This document shows positions 40,750 to 53,140 of a DNA stretch of 64,000 nt, in pieces; within the stretch, counting starts at the first letter, position 1; every line of letters begins with the position of its first letter. The notes under the pieces are model-generated. The model was not told the origin of the DNA, ran no database searches, and was given only the letters and a program-made list of their open reading frames with translations. The stretch spans positions 3,137,778-3,201,777 of the forward strand of contig NC_064449.1 in assembly GCF_023343835.1 (NCBI RefSeq). The letters are read 5' to 3'. This stretch comes from Lagopus muta (Eukaryota; Chordata; Aves; Galliformes; Phasianidae). The position numbers were made by a program, and so were the translations under genes.

Positions 40750-42025
40750 AGAATCACAGAATCACAGAATTGTAGGGGTTGGAAGGGACCTCCAGAGATC
40801 ATCGAGTCCAACCCCCCTGCCAAAGCAGGTTCCCTACACCAGGTCGCACAGGTCGGCATCCAGGCAGGTCTTGAACATCTCCAGAGAAGGAGACTCCACC
40901 ACCTCCCTGGCAGCCTGTTCCAGTGCTCCGTCACCTCACTGTAAAGAAGTTCCTGTGCACATTGGTGCAGAACTTCCTATGCTGCAGTTTCCAGCCGTTT
41001 CCCCTTGTCCTGTCTCCACTCACCACTGAAAAGAGTCCGGCCTCGCCATTCTGCCCCCCACACCTTAGATATTTATAGACCTGGATCAGGTCCCCTCTCA
41101 GTCTCCTTTTCTCAAGGCTGAACAGACCCAGTTCACTCAGCCTTTCCTCATAGGAGAGATGCTCCAGGCCCTTCACCATCTTCGTGGCCCTCCGCTGGAC
41201 TCTTTCCAAGAGATCCCTGTCTTTTTTGTACTGGGGAGCCCAGAACTGGACGCAGTGCTCCAGATGAGGCCTTACCAGGGCAGAGTAGAGGGGGAGGATC
41301 ACCTCCTTTGACCTGCTGGCCACGCTCTTTGCAATGCACCCCAGTAAGCCATTGGCCTTTTTGGCCACAAGGGCACACTGCTGGCTCATGGCCAACCTGT
41401 CGTCCACCAGGACACCCAGGTCCCTCTCTGCAGAGCTCCCCTCCAGCAGCTCATCCCCCAACCTGTACTGGTGCATGGAATTATTCCTCCCCAGATGCAA
41501 GACTCTACACTTGCTTTTGTTAAACCTCATCCGTTTTTTTTCTGCCCAGCTCTCCAGCCTATCCAGGTCTTGCTGAATGGCAGCACAGCCTTCAGGCGTG
41601 TCAGCCAATCCTCCCAACTTCGTATCATCGGCAAACTTGCTGAGGGTGGCCATTATCCCCTCATCAAGGTCATTGATGAAGATGTTGAACAAGACCGGAC
41701 CCAGCACAGACCCCTGAGGAACACCGCTGGTTACAGGCCTCCAACCGGACTCTGCACCACCAACAACGACCCTCTGTGCTCTGCCAGTCAGCCCGTTCTC
41801 AACCCACCTCACTGTCCACTCATCTATCCCACACTTCCTCAGCTTTGTTATAAGGATGTCGTGGGGGACAGTATCAAATGCCTTGCTGAAATCAAGGTAG
41901 ACTACATCCACTGCTCTCCCCCTATCCACCCAGCCAGAGACAGCATCATAGAATGCTACCAGGTTGGTCAAGCACGACCTCCCCCTTGTGAACCCATGCT
42001 GACTACTCCTGATAACCCTCCATTC
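40750..42025 (-). mobile_element. CR1 LINE, 1.3-kb copy with most of the reverse transcriptase
   Basis: This is the longest repeat in the window. On the minus strand a single open frame (42046-40931, 371 codons; the first few codons are flanking sequence) carries the non-LTR reverse transcriptase core: [13 protein letters not shown] (48-60), [11 protein letters not shown] (107-117), and the catalytic FADD box (138-141). It then runs through the CR1 thumb region to NFFTVR. It ends in the 3' UTR with tandem ATTCTGTG octamers at 40750-40773. The endonuclease and the N-terminal part of the RT are missing (5' truncation at about 42025). Two single-base deletions break the C-terminal tail (near 40934 and 40908), so the copy is defective though young. 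Confidence 0.95.
40934..42025 (-). pseudogene. CR1 ORF2 remnant (reverse transcriptase)
   Basis: Coding remnant of the element above. It would encode the LINE polymerase that copies element RNA at a nicked target. The RT palm is uninterrupted, but the endonuclease domain is absent, and the reading frame ends early at a TGA (40931-40933) created by loss of one G in what should read GTGAGGGTGACGG. No host function is indicated. Confidence 0.9.
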
Positions 42026-45000
42026 AGTGAGGCAGAAAGGTGACAAAGAAAAGGGGATTTAGAAACCAGTAACTGGAACGTGAAAACACCAGATTTGTGT
42101 TGTTTTTTTTTCCTGGAGAGATTATAAATGGAATATTTTTGTAGCAAGGTAGATGACAACACCCAAATTAACCCCCCATTAATCAGACTGGGAAGCAAAT
42201 GATTGGCTGGAAGTTCTTTTCCTTGCACTTGCAGTGTTCCCTGTGCCCAGACTGGCAGAAGAAAGGTGGACATTTCCAGGTGCCCTCCAGAGCCAAGAAG
42301 GGGAGAGGTCTGTGCTTCAGACCATCCCACAAAGCCACTGCTCCTGGGGACACGGACATCTCTGCATCTCCCATCCCAACTCCACTTGCTGAAAGCTGGT
42401 TCAGGAGGAAAGAGCAGTTTGAACAGAACTTGGGTCTTCTCAAAGTCACAAAGTGAGAAGTTTTATTACTTTATCCTTCTTTTTCTCCGCTAGTTTCTTT
42501 CTGAACACCCATTTCAATACAGAGCACTCCACTTCTTGTGAGATAGTACATAGTAGTTGCTGCAGTGCAATCTAGTATTTATTCAACATTAAGAAGAAAT
42601 ATGTAACTTTTCCAGATTGAACTGATACAGGCAAGATGAAAAGAAGGAATATTTCCATGTTTGATCCCATTAACACATAGAAATCTTACCCTACCTGACC
42701 CCTGCCCATCCTCTGTGTCCTGATGCCAAGAAGGGCAGGCATTTAACTATGGCTTCAGGATGGCACAGACAAGGTAACAACAGCCTTTTCAATAATCAGT
42801 TTAAAAGAAAGAAGTAAACACAGTTTGAAAGCATTAAAAGGGAGAAGGATGCTGAGGAATAGCACTCCCTGACTCACACTAATGCAGGGCCCCTCAACCA
42901 TGTAGAGTGAGCTCCAGCTAACCAGGAGCCACTTAATTACTTCTGTTCAGTGGTTTTCCACCCACATGTTTATCGTAGTTCACACTGCTGAAAAGAGCTG
43001 AAGAAACAGCTCTGGAGATGAAAAGCTTCTCCTCTCATAGGTAATGAGGGCTGCAAAAGCTCTCTGAAAGCTTCTGCACTGCACATATCCGGGATGCCTC
43101 CACCCAGGCAGCACTGCCTGGCTCCTAATGAGGTGACAGCTCAGGTCTGGAGAAGTTCCATGCTTGGATTTAGTGAATAAGAGGATCCAGACAGACAGGT
43201 AGGTTTCTTTGGACAAAATACCCCAAAGCAAAAGTCCCTCAAGGCTGCTCATTTCTTTACGTTAAGGTAAGAAATCAGCATACACAATCTGCCTGAAAAG
43301 GGTAAGTGATTGAACAGGAGCAAAAGGTTCTCAGATCACATTATCCATGTCTCTCAGTCTCCACTCTCCACAGTTCAACATCAAAGCCCAAAGGACACAT
43401 CCTTCCTGCCACAGCAAAGCCAGGGCAAAGCGTTAGGAGCTCGTGAGCCCTGCAGATGGCACTTTGTGCTCTCCACACCTGGCAAGGGTCACATGAATGT
43501 GCATGGGAACCAGCTCAGCTCCTGCTGGGCACATCCACTGGCACACATTTGCTGTGAAGGTCAACTGGTCACATCTTGCACAAGATGCTATGGCACTGCC
43601 ATTGACACTAAGTAGCTAATGACCCATAGATCTTCTACATCTTCTTACAAACTTCTTGCTCCCAAGAAATGAATCGGGCCTCTCTTCAGATAATTTACAG
43701 AACACCAGTTTCCATAACAACATATTGTTCAATGAAACACAAATACCTGGTAGAGCTGCTGTTGTCATGACACGAGTGATCACAACAGTGAGTGAGGAGC
43801 CTGTGTTACAACCAAGATCGCTCCATGTCAACACACTCAGTTACAGTCTAATGATCAAAGATCATCATTCTTTTATGAATCACTGCAAATCACAGGATAT
43901 ACATGAGAACCAAAACAAGATGGTCCTAAAGAAATATTTTTTCCCCCACAAAGCCTAATCATATAATGGGTGCAAAACAGTATGGTGGCCAACACCACTG
44001 AAGGCAATGTTAGGACCTAATGGATGCCTATGAAGAAATGCAAACAAGAACTTGAGTGTTCAGCTTGGACTCTCTCTATGTCCAGAGTCTGCCTGGAGCA
44101 AACTTTCCCCATCTGCCACAAGAGTTTTTTTCCTCCTCAGTGAGATGTAGCTAAGTCAAGAAGGATCCTAGGTGCAAAGTGGCACATACATCACCTGGCC
44201 CATGGGGACCAGGAGCAAAACCAAGTCAAACTGCCAGACTGCTACCCCTAGCAATTCAAGTTGGCCTGAAATATTGGCTGCATGACTCCACAAATTCCAG
44301 AATAGTTCTATGTGTGTGCTTTGGTCTGGAGAGATGGCTATGGCATTCTTCCAAACTGCACACCTGAAACAGTGACTAAAAGCTACAGCAGGATATATTT
44401 ATATCCCTAACTCACAGATGCCTTGGCACAATGCTCGTATGTGCCATGTAACAAGTTCAATCCATTATCCTATTCTTTTCCCTTTGCATCCCTTGTTCCT
44501 CACAGCTTGGCAGTGGACTGAGCACAGCCAGGTGTCAGCTCTGTCCTTAGGCAGTACTGAGTCACTCAGGCCATGTTTTTGTACCCTTAAGCAATCAAGA
44601 GTTTTTTCTTCCAACTTCAGCGTTATGAGTCACTTTGGTGTCAGTGTTTTTTCTGCTCTTAATGACGTTATGTTGATAACCATGGGAAACAAGCTTGCTG
44701 AGAACTCTTTGGGGACCTGGTATCTTGGGAAGAATCAGGATGGTCTAACATGGCTAACACCCATAACAGCTTCCTCCTCCCTTCTGTTTAACCAGAAATT
44801 TCCATCCTCTTCCCCCTTGCCAATCCCCACCAATCGCTTTCCCATCTTATATTTCCCATCCCTGGCACTGGGGAGAACCTGGGCACGTACAGACCACATA
44901 GCTTTGGATGTTAGGGAAGCAAAGAGGAAGAAAGGTCGCACAGGAGTGCTATCTCTGGCTTTGCAGTTCTGACCTGCTTTGAAAGCAAGACACGTATCGC

Positions 45001-47900
45001 TTTTAATTATTCATCTGGGCAACTGCAACCTCTGAGCAAACTCTCCTCATCTGCCTGTGCCTCTTGCTGCCCATCTGACAGCAGCAGGAGGTTGAGCAAC
45101 ATGGAAAACACCTCAGCATGCGTGGATGTAGAACACCAAAATAACTTCAAACCTTTGTCGGAAAGCACAGCAAAGCAAAGAGAAAAAAATAAAAATAAAA
45201 AATTAAGCAATTAATCACTCAGATATGAGAGAGAATGGCAAAGTAAACCTTAGCACGTGTGCCGTCCTCCCTGCAAAACTGTCAGCCCCCAGCAGGAAGA
45301 CTAAGGATGCTAATGGAAATTCCTCTCCCGTCACAGAGAGCTGTAAAAGCATAGGACAGCAGTCTGCTTTCCTGTAACAAGTCTCTCAGTCTCCTTCCTC
45401 TAAATAGGAAAGGATGATTGCCTGCAGCATTCCATTTCTGCCTGCTGCCCTCCCAGCCCAAGTGGAAGCACTCGGGTCTTTATTGGATTTGTAGCCATTC
45501 AGATGTGCTCAAAATTATCTGTCCTGCTTCACCCGCACCACGCAGTTCAGTGCATGCCAGCATTAACTGGTGTGACCATAAGAGATCCAGACCCTCTGTT
45601 ACACCTCCTTTGTGAAGAGACCCAACAGTGGAATCCCTGGAAGGCAGTGTTCATTTCAAAGCACCACTTCTAACAGTGCACTTGACACTGGGCTTGAAGA
45701 GCCTGCGCAGCTTTGAGCTCACCTCTCCTTGACCCTCTGGGGAGGACAACACACACAGCTCTATCTGCTGCTTAAATTGGATTGCCTGTTTCAGTATCTC
45801 AATCCTTTCAGAACCCATCCAGCAGAGCAAATTGCCCTGAGTGGCTCCTTTAGATGAGTTCTCCAGCCTTCCCATGGCTTATTTTCTGAGCTGGCTTATC
45901 ACAAGATGGGGAAAAACAGGAAGGGGAAATTACTGAAGAATAAAGTGCTGTCCTGTAACAATCAGAAAGATCAACACACAGAACAGCAGCACAGGAGGTG
46001 TAATAACAAAGGGACAGTGTGAATGGAAAGGTGCTCACCCATCTCCAAGGATCCAGGTTCACAGGGAAAACACCACAAGAGAGAGATCTCCAACCACAGA
46101 ACCTACCCCAGTGGCAGCCAGCCCTTAAATGAGGTCTAAGAGAGGTGCAGCCAGGCTCCATCCCTTCCTATCACATGGCTGAATTGCCTTCACCTGTGCT
46201 CCCAGAGCTGACCAGGTCCTTTTCCCAGGTGCTCCATCAGTGCTTCAGGCCAGGACTCAACAGTTCCCATACACGTCCCTTATCCCTGTCCAAGTCAGAC
46301 TAACTTTTGCTACTTGCTCCTTTTCTACAGTTTCTCACCTGAGCAGGAAAACAATGATCACTTCTCCTATAAACAATCTTACACCACTCCCTTATATGAA
46401 TATGTTATTTTCACCCTCATTTCCCAATGCCACCATGAAAGCATACGTCCTGGATGAGATGCCATGCATACTTGTGATGTGATCACACCACTTGATCTCA
46501 ATTCTCTGCGTGCTTGAATCAATCAGAGTTCTCTTAAATGGTCTGTGCAATCATCAGCCCTTTTTGTTGTTGTTGGCTGTGGTTCTCCAAGGACACATCT
46601 GAGCCCATCTAGGGGAAGAGAAGCAGCAACAGCAATCAGGTGCCTATGGACAGAGACGCAGTGCCATATGTGCAAAACATAGCACTGATTTACATCTCCT
46701 CCATCAAGCAATAGCATTTTCCCCTCCCCATCCAAACAGATGCAGCTCTGGGGTTTGTTTCAGGCTTTGTTTGAGGGATTAAAACCATCTCAATCTAATC
46801 TCTTTTCGTTTTATACACCGAAAGAAGAATTAGAGATGAACACTGTGGCCACAATGGATTTCATTAATCACACCAGGCTTGGTTTGCTGTAGTAGGCACT
46901 TCCAGCAGAAGGTGCTCACAATCAGTTTAATCATTAATCTCCCTCCTCTGTCTAAACAGCGATGAACAAATCTGTGACAGCCTGCTTCCTGCATCAGGGC
47001 AGAGGCTTCTTGTAAAAGCAGCAGTGCTGTTGGAGCCATCTCCCCTTATGGCAAATCCCACTTTTTTGGCCACATAGACCCCAGCTGATTGCAGGGACAA
47101 AAGGCCTGGAAAAATTGGTGCCTGGGGAATTGGTAGGAGATAAAGGAGGAATCACTTCTGGGTCACCAGTGCCAAAGAAATCAGGGTCCTAATGGTCAAC
47201 AGTTGCCATTGCAGGACGGGTGCTGGCAGGAGCATGGCACAAGGCACTGCATCTCCAAGGGGTTTCAGTAGAGCAGGTGTTTGTATCACAAAAACATCAC
47301 TGCCAGGACAGGGGCCACCTATCAACAAGTCCTCCTAGCTGGGTTGGGTTCCTGGGGCACATCCCCAACAAAAACCACACCAGATGGCCGGAGAGAAATG
47401 TGCATTGCCACAATTCATGTTCTGACCGTTGTGAATAATCAGCAGCTCTTTGGTGCCTCGGCTCTGTCACAGAGCAGCAGCCAGCCAGGCCAGAAAGCTG
47501 CATCAGCCATCAGCTGTCCCAGCCAAAAAGCTGCTGGGGTCTGATGTGCTGGGGCAGCTGCACAGGGTTATACACAGTTTAATTGAGCTGTAGGAGAGTT
47601 TATTCTCTGTAGGAGAACTCCATGGACGCAGAGTCTAGAGATGAAAGCTATAAATCCAACGTTTATTTCTGCAGGCTTCTGGAAGTCCAAAGCACAAGTT
47701 TTGTTTAAAATGCTTCTGTATCAGTCACTTGCTTTGAAATTAAAGCACCATGAGAAAGCGAGGAAGCACCATCTGAGCTGATGTGATGGCACACTCTGCT
47801 GCACTGTGTCCTGATCAAAAGGGGCATAAAGCCAAATAAATAAATAATAATAATTATAAAGAAAGAAGCAATTCCACGGACTGTGATTACCTGGAAATCC
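42026..47900. other. intergenic sequence upstream of BICDL1
   Basis: No gene, RNA or dispersed repeat was recognised. The longest frame (184 codons, plus strand, 44418-44972) has no family resemblance or splice context and is treated as chance. An AT-rich simple patch (AAATAAATAAATAATAATAA) lies at about 47835. Confidence 0.6.
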
Positions 47901-47948
47901 TGCCCCTGGTGAAGGCTCTTCCCAGAGACAGAAGTGCCATGAGGAAAT

Positions 47949-48063
47949 TGACTACAACTCCCAACATTCACTGAAGCCGCTGTTAAGACAAACGTTATCC
48001 GGGAACATCCAAAACAATCAGAAAACGAAAGCAAGCCCCAGTGGCTGCTGGAAGCTGTAGTCA
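47949..48063. promoter_or_regulatory. inverted pair of ZNF143-like (SBS) sites upstream of BICDL1
   Basis: GACTACAACTCCCAACA (plus strand, 47950-47966) and GACTACAGCTTCCAGCA (minus strand, 48063-48047) match in 14 of 17 positions and resemble the ZNF143 consensus ACTACAATTCCCAGCAT. They face each other about 80 bp apart, roughly 0.45-0.55 kb before the BICDL1 ATG. ZNF143 sites mark CpG-island promoters, so this probably belongs to the BICDL1 promoter. Binding is inferred. Confidence 0.55.
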
Positions 48064-48514
48064 GCTCTCCAGGTGCGAACTACGGAGTAAAAAGGTATTG
48101 AGAGCCGCCCTCCTCCCCAGCAGAGCCCAGCCGGGCTCTGAAGGAGAGGGCAGCGAGCAAGAACGAAGCGCTATGCCCCGTCAGAGTGCCCTGCTCCCTC
48201 CTTGGGCCTTTCACGCCAGCCCAGCATTTCGGGGGGATTTTTGTCCAGGGCCCGCGGCGCAACGGGCCAGAGCCGATCGCGGCAGGCGGGCGCAGCGGGG
48301 ACGGGGAGACGCGCGCCCGGCACAGACGCGCGCAGCGCTCCGGCCGTCGGCAGCCACCGCCGCGCCGCGTCCGCGGGGCCGGGCAGGGGCGCCGAACGCG
48401 GGGCGCGGCGCCGAGGGGCGGGGGCCGGGGGCGGCGGCGCTCCCCGCCCAGCAGCCGCAGCCGCGGGCCGGGCGCGGGGGGCGCAGCGGAGCGGCGGCGG
48501 CGGCGCGCAGGGCC

Positions 48515-48859
48515 ATGTCGGCGCCGTGCCCGCGCCTGCCCGCCGCCGGGTCAGCACCGGCGGAGGCGGACAGCGCCGGCGGCATGGAGCCGCCCGCCGC
48601 CGCCGCCGCCGCCGCCGCCGGGGCCGCCGCCCTGGAGCTGGCCCTGGAGGAGGAGCTGGCGCTGCTGGCCGCCGCCGGGGAACCGCCGGAACCGCCGCCC
48701 GCCGCCGCCGCCCGCGACCCCGAGCTGCTGTCGCTGATCCGGCAGAAGGAGAAGGACCTGGTGCTGGCCGCGCGGCTGGGCAAGGCGCTGCTCGAGCGCA
48801 ACCAGGACATGAGCCGCCAGTACGAGAGGATGCACAAGGAGCTCACCGACAAGCTGGAG
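48515..48859 (+). CDS. BICDL1: BICDL1 exon 1 (coding part), residues 1-115
   Basis: BICDL1 (BICDR-1) is a coiled-coil adaptor that joins dynein/dynactin, and in the family kinesin KIF1C, to Rab6-positive secretory vesicles, mainly in young neurons (family knowledge). The chosen ATG gives MSAPCPRLPAAGSAPAEADS, collinear with the human start I recall. A second ATG (M24, 48584) has a stronger Kozak context. Next come an alanine tract, an acidic LELALEEELALL segment, DPELLSLIRQKEKDLVLAAR, and the CC1-box AARLG (85-89), which in BICD-type adaptors contacts the dynein light intermediate chain. The exon ends in phase 0 at GAG|GTGAGG. The frame stays open upstream to 48041, with no BICD similarity there. 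Confidence 0.94.
48596..48619 (+). repeat. BICDL1: (GCC)8 alanine-coding trinucleotide run in BICDL1 exon 1
   Basis: Eight uninterrupted GCC codons encode alanines 28-35, followed by Gly and three more Ala. The human N terminus is also Ala-rich but interrupted at this place, so length variation here is likely. Confidence 0.9.
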
Positions 48860-51800
48860 GTGAGGCCGGCCCGCAGCGCTCCGCAGGGCCCCCGCACGGG
48901 GCCGCGTTCCCCGGGAGCCCCGGGTTCGCTCCCCTTCCCCGATCAACCCGGGCGCGGCCGCGATAGAGAAGAAAGGGTCGGAACTCCCCTCCTAGGCCTG
49001 GGGTGCTGCCGTCCCCGCTCCCCGGCTGCCGTGCGGGCCCGAGGAGGGGCTGCGAGCCTCGTTCGGGAGGCCCCGGGTTGCCGCTCTGCCCCACGTCCCA
49101 GCCGGGTGGGGAGACGCGCACCGTGCAGAAATGCCTCGTAAGTTACATTGATACCGAGGCACGGGGCGTTTGGAACCGTTCTGCTGAAGCTGTTGCAGCT
49201 GAGGCATTAGCGTGGCAAGAGATAAGCCCCGCTGATAGGTTTCTGCTTGCTGGTTGCTCTGAAAAATACCTACAGGTATCTCAGAGCCGTTTGCCGGGGG
49301 CCTGGTGGGTTGAGCTATGCATTGGTTTTTAAGGTTGAGATGGAGTTATTACAAAGAATAAGAGTCGTGTAGGCAGCTTCCTTCAGAACAACTCTCTCGC
49401 ACGACAGTGTACAACTATCTTCGTTTTAGAGATATTCTTGCAATGTTCCTTCTCTGAGCGAGCAGCAGAGCTCCTAGTTGCAGCACAGCTTCTCACCTTC
49501 CTGGAGAGAGTCTGAACAATGCTCGGTTAACACCCAAATTTCAAGTAACGGCCCTAGGCCAATTCTTTGTGCATTCCTACATATTCCCGTGTTCATTCCT
49601 CACGGATTTACACCCCTCGAGTACTGTCAGATTCATGACATTACTGCACAGCCTTTGTTCTCAGACCTCTTTCTTCCCAAAAGGAGAAATTCCTCCCTGT
49701 TGTTTAAACTCAGCACTTCACCGTAGCTGCTCCCTTTCTCTTTGCTGTTCGGTTAGAAGCAGTACTGAAGGTGACATTTGCCCAAATTGTGACTTAGCAG
49801 CGCTGTTTGTCAGACCAGAATTTCTCACACTGTGACGATTTGCTGGAGTGAATGTTTTCGGGTTGGTCTTTAAGCAAGAGCAGACGTCTGTAGCATTGTG
49901 CTGACGTGGATTCCCCATGAGTTGGAGTAAAACCTTTCCTATCATCCAAGAGAAATGCACAACGTGAGGCACTTCCTGGGCTGCCCCTTTGTGAGTTTGG
50001 GGGTCTCAGACACAACTATCTGCAGAATGTAAAGGTGAAAAGGAGAGGAGAAAAAACTCAGGCTTTACAGTGCTTAAATAACATTCCCCAAATGTTTACC
50101 TCCGCTTTTATGGATCCATTTAGGAGGTGAAGGAAAGGATGAGAAATTCTGCCAATTGTTTGCATTTTTCATCCCATTGCTATTGCTCCAACTTTCCAGT
50201 TGAATGACAGGTTCTGGTTTTTCAGGTGATGCAGCTGATAGAAGTTCCCTGCTTAAGGGATTTTTTGTCTGCTGGGTTTATCAGATCTGAATCTGTGATC
50301 CTTGACCCACACAAACCTGAACAGCAGTATTCTACAACATTGCAATCCTTGTTTAGATTAAAAGATAGCTTCTTCTTGTTGCCACTGAAGTGAATTTCAC
50401 AGTAAGCTTTTCCTTCTTGGAGGAATGGGAAGGAAGGACTCACATCCCTTAACCTCCTTCCCTACACTGAGAGCTCTCTGATGACCAGAAGCAAAGTCCC
50501 AAATGAAATCCTTGGTGACAGCTGCACTGCCATAGTGATGTATGAGCAGCATTCAAGAGGAGAGATTTCCCCCCCCAAGTTTGTTATGGGAACCTCTCCA
50601 TTTCCCAGCAGCCAACGTGCTGCTCTTCTGATGCTTTGCCTGAAGACTGGTTTTGCAGTGTTGTCACCACACTGGTGAGAAACATCTCTTGTTCCTAGGT
50701 CAGCTTTGTTACCTGGGGCAGTGCACACACAGGGCAGAGACAGCTGCTGCTGGCCAAATACATTCTGGTTTTGCAGGTGTGGCACTGAAGCTCAGTGTTC
50801 CCACAACCCGCCCCTCCTCTGATTTCAATTAAAACTCTGAATTTGAGTTCATGTCTAAACATACAACTGTAATAAACTGATCTTTGATCCCAGTTTTATC
50901 CTCCTCAAGTGGTTGAGGCATTTCGTATCTTGTTCTGTTGGTACAGAGATGTTTGTCTCATCTCAGCTTTTTGAGGCTGAATGTTAGGAAAAATATCTTC
51001 TCCAAAAGAGCAGTCAGGCACTGGAATGGGCTGCCCAGGGGTCTCTGTCCCTGGAGGTGTTGAAGAAATGCTTAGATGTGGTGCTAAAGGACATGCTTTA
51101 GTGGGCTTATATTGGTGGTAGGCAGATTGGATGATCTTGGAGGTCTTCTCCAACCTTGGTGGATCTATGGTTCTATGAGTGCAGGAGCAGGACACTATGC
51201 GTGGCACGGGTTTTCCTTTGCACCAAGGCACTGAAGTGGTTTGTAAATGACCAGCAAGGCTCGTTGGTGGCTTCTAAATCACACGTGGGATGTCTGTGTG
51301 TGCTAAGGAACTTCAGCTGCACTGCTGCTCCTCGGCAGGCTGAAGTTTCACCTTCCATTTAGAGAAGGACCTGGATCTTTCTCAACGTTGCCTAGCAGTG
51401 AGAGAGGCAGAGCTGTGAAATACAGCGTTTTTAGTGCGCTGCTGAAAGCGGAATTGTGGCTGCTCCAGCCACCCTTAGTTGTCACGGGCCTTGCATTAGG
51501 ATCTCCCACTTAGTGCATTCAAAATGATGATTGTAGTGCTGAGTATTTGCAAGGGGTACTCATTCCTTCAGCATCTGGCAACACAGGAAAACACTTGGCT
51601 TTGTTTTTACCCCTTGCATCTGAGGGTTTTCCAGAAAGTCCTGGATTTGCAGAAGGATTTGAGAGGGTTACAAGCAGGGCATTGCTACATTGTGCTGAAG
51701 AGTGCATAGAAGATTTAGGGATAAGATCAAGGAGACAATACAGCATCTTCTGCAGAGCAAGAGGGGTGAAATGTTAGTGATAACACAGGCCAGAGGCTGC

Positions 51801-53140
51801 TGGGGAAGTGCAGAGCTCTGACATTCACTGCTGCCCAGGAAGGTGACAAAGACCCTGCAAGGCAAGCTGTGTGTCATCAGCACTAGGCACCCAGGGGAAA
51901 CAGCCACCTCACAGCCTGTGTTCCTAACAAGCAATAAAAAGCCACTTCACACAAATGCAGTGCAGTTTTCTTTCCCTCCTAGCAGGTTTATTTTCCCTTC
52001 CTAACATAAGCGTCATAGGGGATTGCTCACTGGGGGATGATAACCTGGGAAAAATGCTGCCGGTGCTGGGCCCAGTGGCTTTCTGTTCTTTGCTGAGACA
52101 TGTTCCTAAAAGGCTGCGAATCCAGTAGAGAGTAGCAGCAGGTTATTGTGGGGGACAGAAAACAAACAGCAAGGAGAGGGCTCCTGCTCTTCAGGTTTCC
52201 CTTCTGATCTCAGGACGCGGCCACGTCCCAGTCTGCGACTGCTCTACAAGCACACACGTGGTGTCAGGCACCAAGGGAAATCCGAGCTCAGATTTTCAGA
52301 GCAGAGATTCTTTCAAACGGGCACAACAAATCTATTTTGACCTAATTTGCAGCTCTGTATCAGTCAAGCCCTCATTTAACTGAGCCTGTAAGGCATCTGA
52401 AAGTTCCACCAGATTCATGCTGCCCCTTGTTTTGCAACCAGTCCTAAGCAGAGCAGTTTCCAGAACTGAGAGTCTTTTCTGAAAGATTTGCAGCCCGGAA
52501 TGTGCACATGTCACATCTAGAGAAACTACTTCAGTGCCTTCACTGCCACCCCAGAGGGGACTGCATCAAACAATGGAGTTACTGTGGACTATCAAATCAC
52601 CAGGCAACTAATTAGGTCAGGAATAGAAGAAGCAAATGGATAGATGATTCAACTGTTGTTCATAAGACCCATATGACAAGAAAGATGCCTCATCTAGCTT
52701 CCTCATCAGCACTGAAGGTACAATTTGTGTAATTTTTACTACAAAGGCAACTTTTAAAAGAATTCTGCCACTGCCCACTGAAATTAATAATAATTCCTGC
52801 TCTGGAATTAGCTGGGCTCTGCCAATCGATTGGCCTGCCTGACCTATATTTTCCACTTATTGCCATGCAGCCTGCATTACTCATTTGGCAGTTCTTTCAG
52901 TAAAAATTCAATGTGCTGATGCAGAGAGGCCAAGGACAGGCCAACTGCTGGAAACAAGAAGCAAGCTTAGTGCTGTGACCTGCCCTGACATGGGTGGGAC
53001 TGCCACCTCCATGCACCGCCGTGCTCTACTACCATTCTCCTTCCTGCACCAAAGCACTCGATGCTGAGCATGAAGGAGGAGGCAGCTCTCACTTTTTTCC
53101 TCCCTCCCTAACCTCTTCTCCCCCTCCCTGTTACCTATAG
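48860..53140 (+). other. BICDL1: BICDL1 intron 1 (4.3 kb)
   Basis: It starts GTGAGG and ends CCTATAG. The first 270 bases are still CpG island; after that it is ordinary intron. It contains the CR1 fragment at 50963-51178. No additional exon was recognised. Confidence 0.8.
50963..51178 (+). mobile_element. CR1 LINE, diverged 3'-end fragment
   Basis: GGCACTGGAATGGGCTGCCC, then GGAGGTGTTGAAGAAATGC, then TTGGTGGTAGGCAGATTGG and GATGATCTTGGAGGTC are CR1 tail landmarks in plus orientation. It ends in an ATTCTATG-like octamer region (GGTTCTATGAG). Same sense as BICDL1. Old and 5' truncated. Confidence 0.88.

Larger units (their letters stand above)
48110..49130. promoter_or_regulatory. CpG island over BICDL1 promoter and exon 1
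   Basis: This is the most GC-rich block in the window, about 1 kb dense in CpG, spanning the 5' untranslated region, exon 1 and the start of intron 1. Long frames are open in several registers on both strands because stop codons are rare at this composition. Only the frame with BICD-family sequence is called. Confidence 0.9.

Noticed and set aside
41471..42043. 190-codon plus-strand frame
   Set aside because: It is the antisense of the CR1 reverse transcriptase.
44418..44972. 184-codon plus-strand frame in the intergenic interval
   Set aside because: No recognisable domain, no promoter-like context and no periodicity that I can see; this length is expected occasionally by chance in 20 kb.
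48186..48966. Two further long plus-strand frames (183 and 254 codons) and a 228-codon minus-strand frame over BICDL1 exon 1
   Set aside because: They are Arg/Pro/Ala-rich products of extreme GC content with few stop codons. Only the third register has BICD-family sequence and a matching splice donor.
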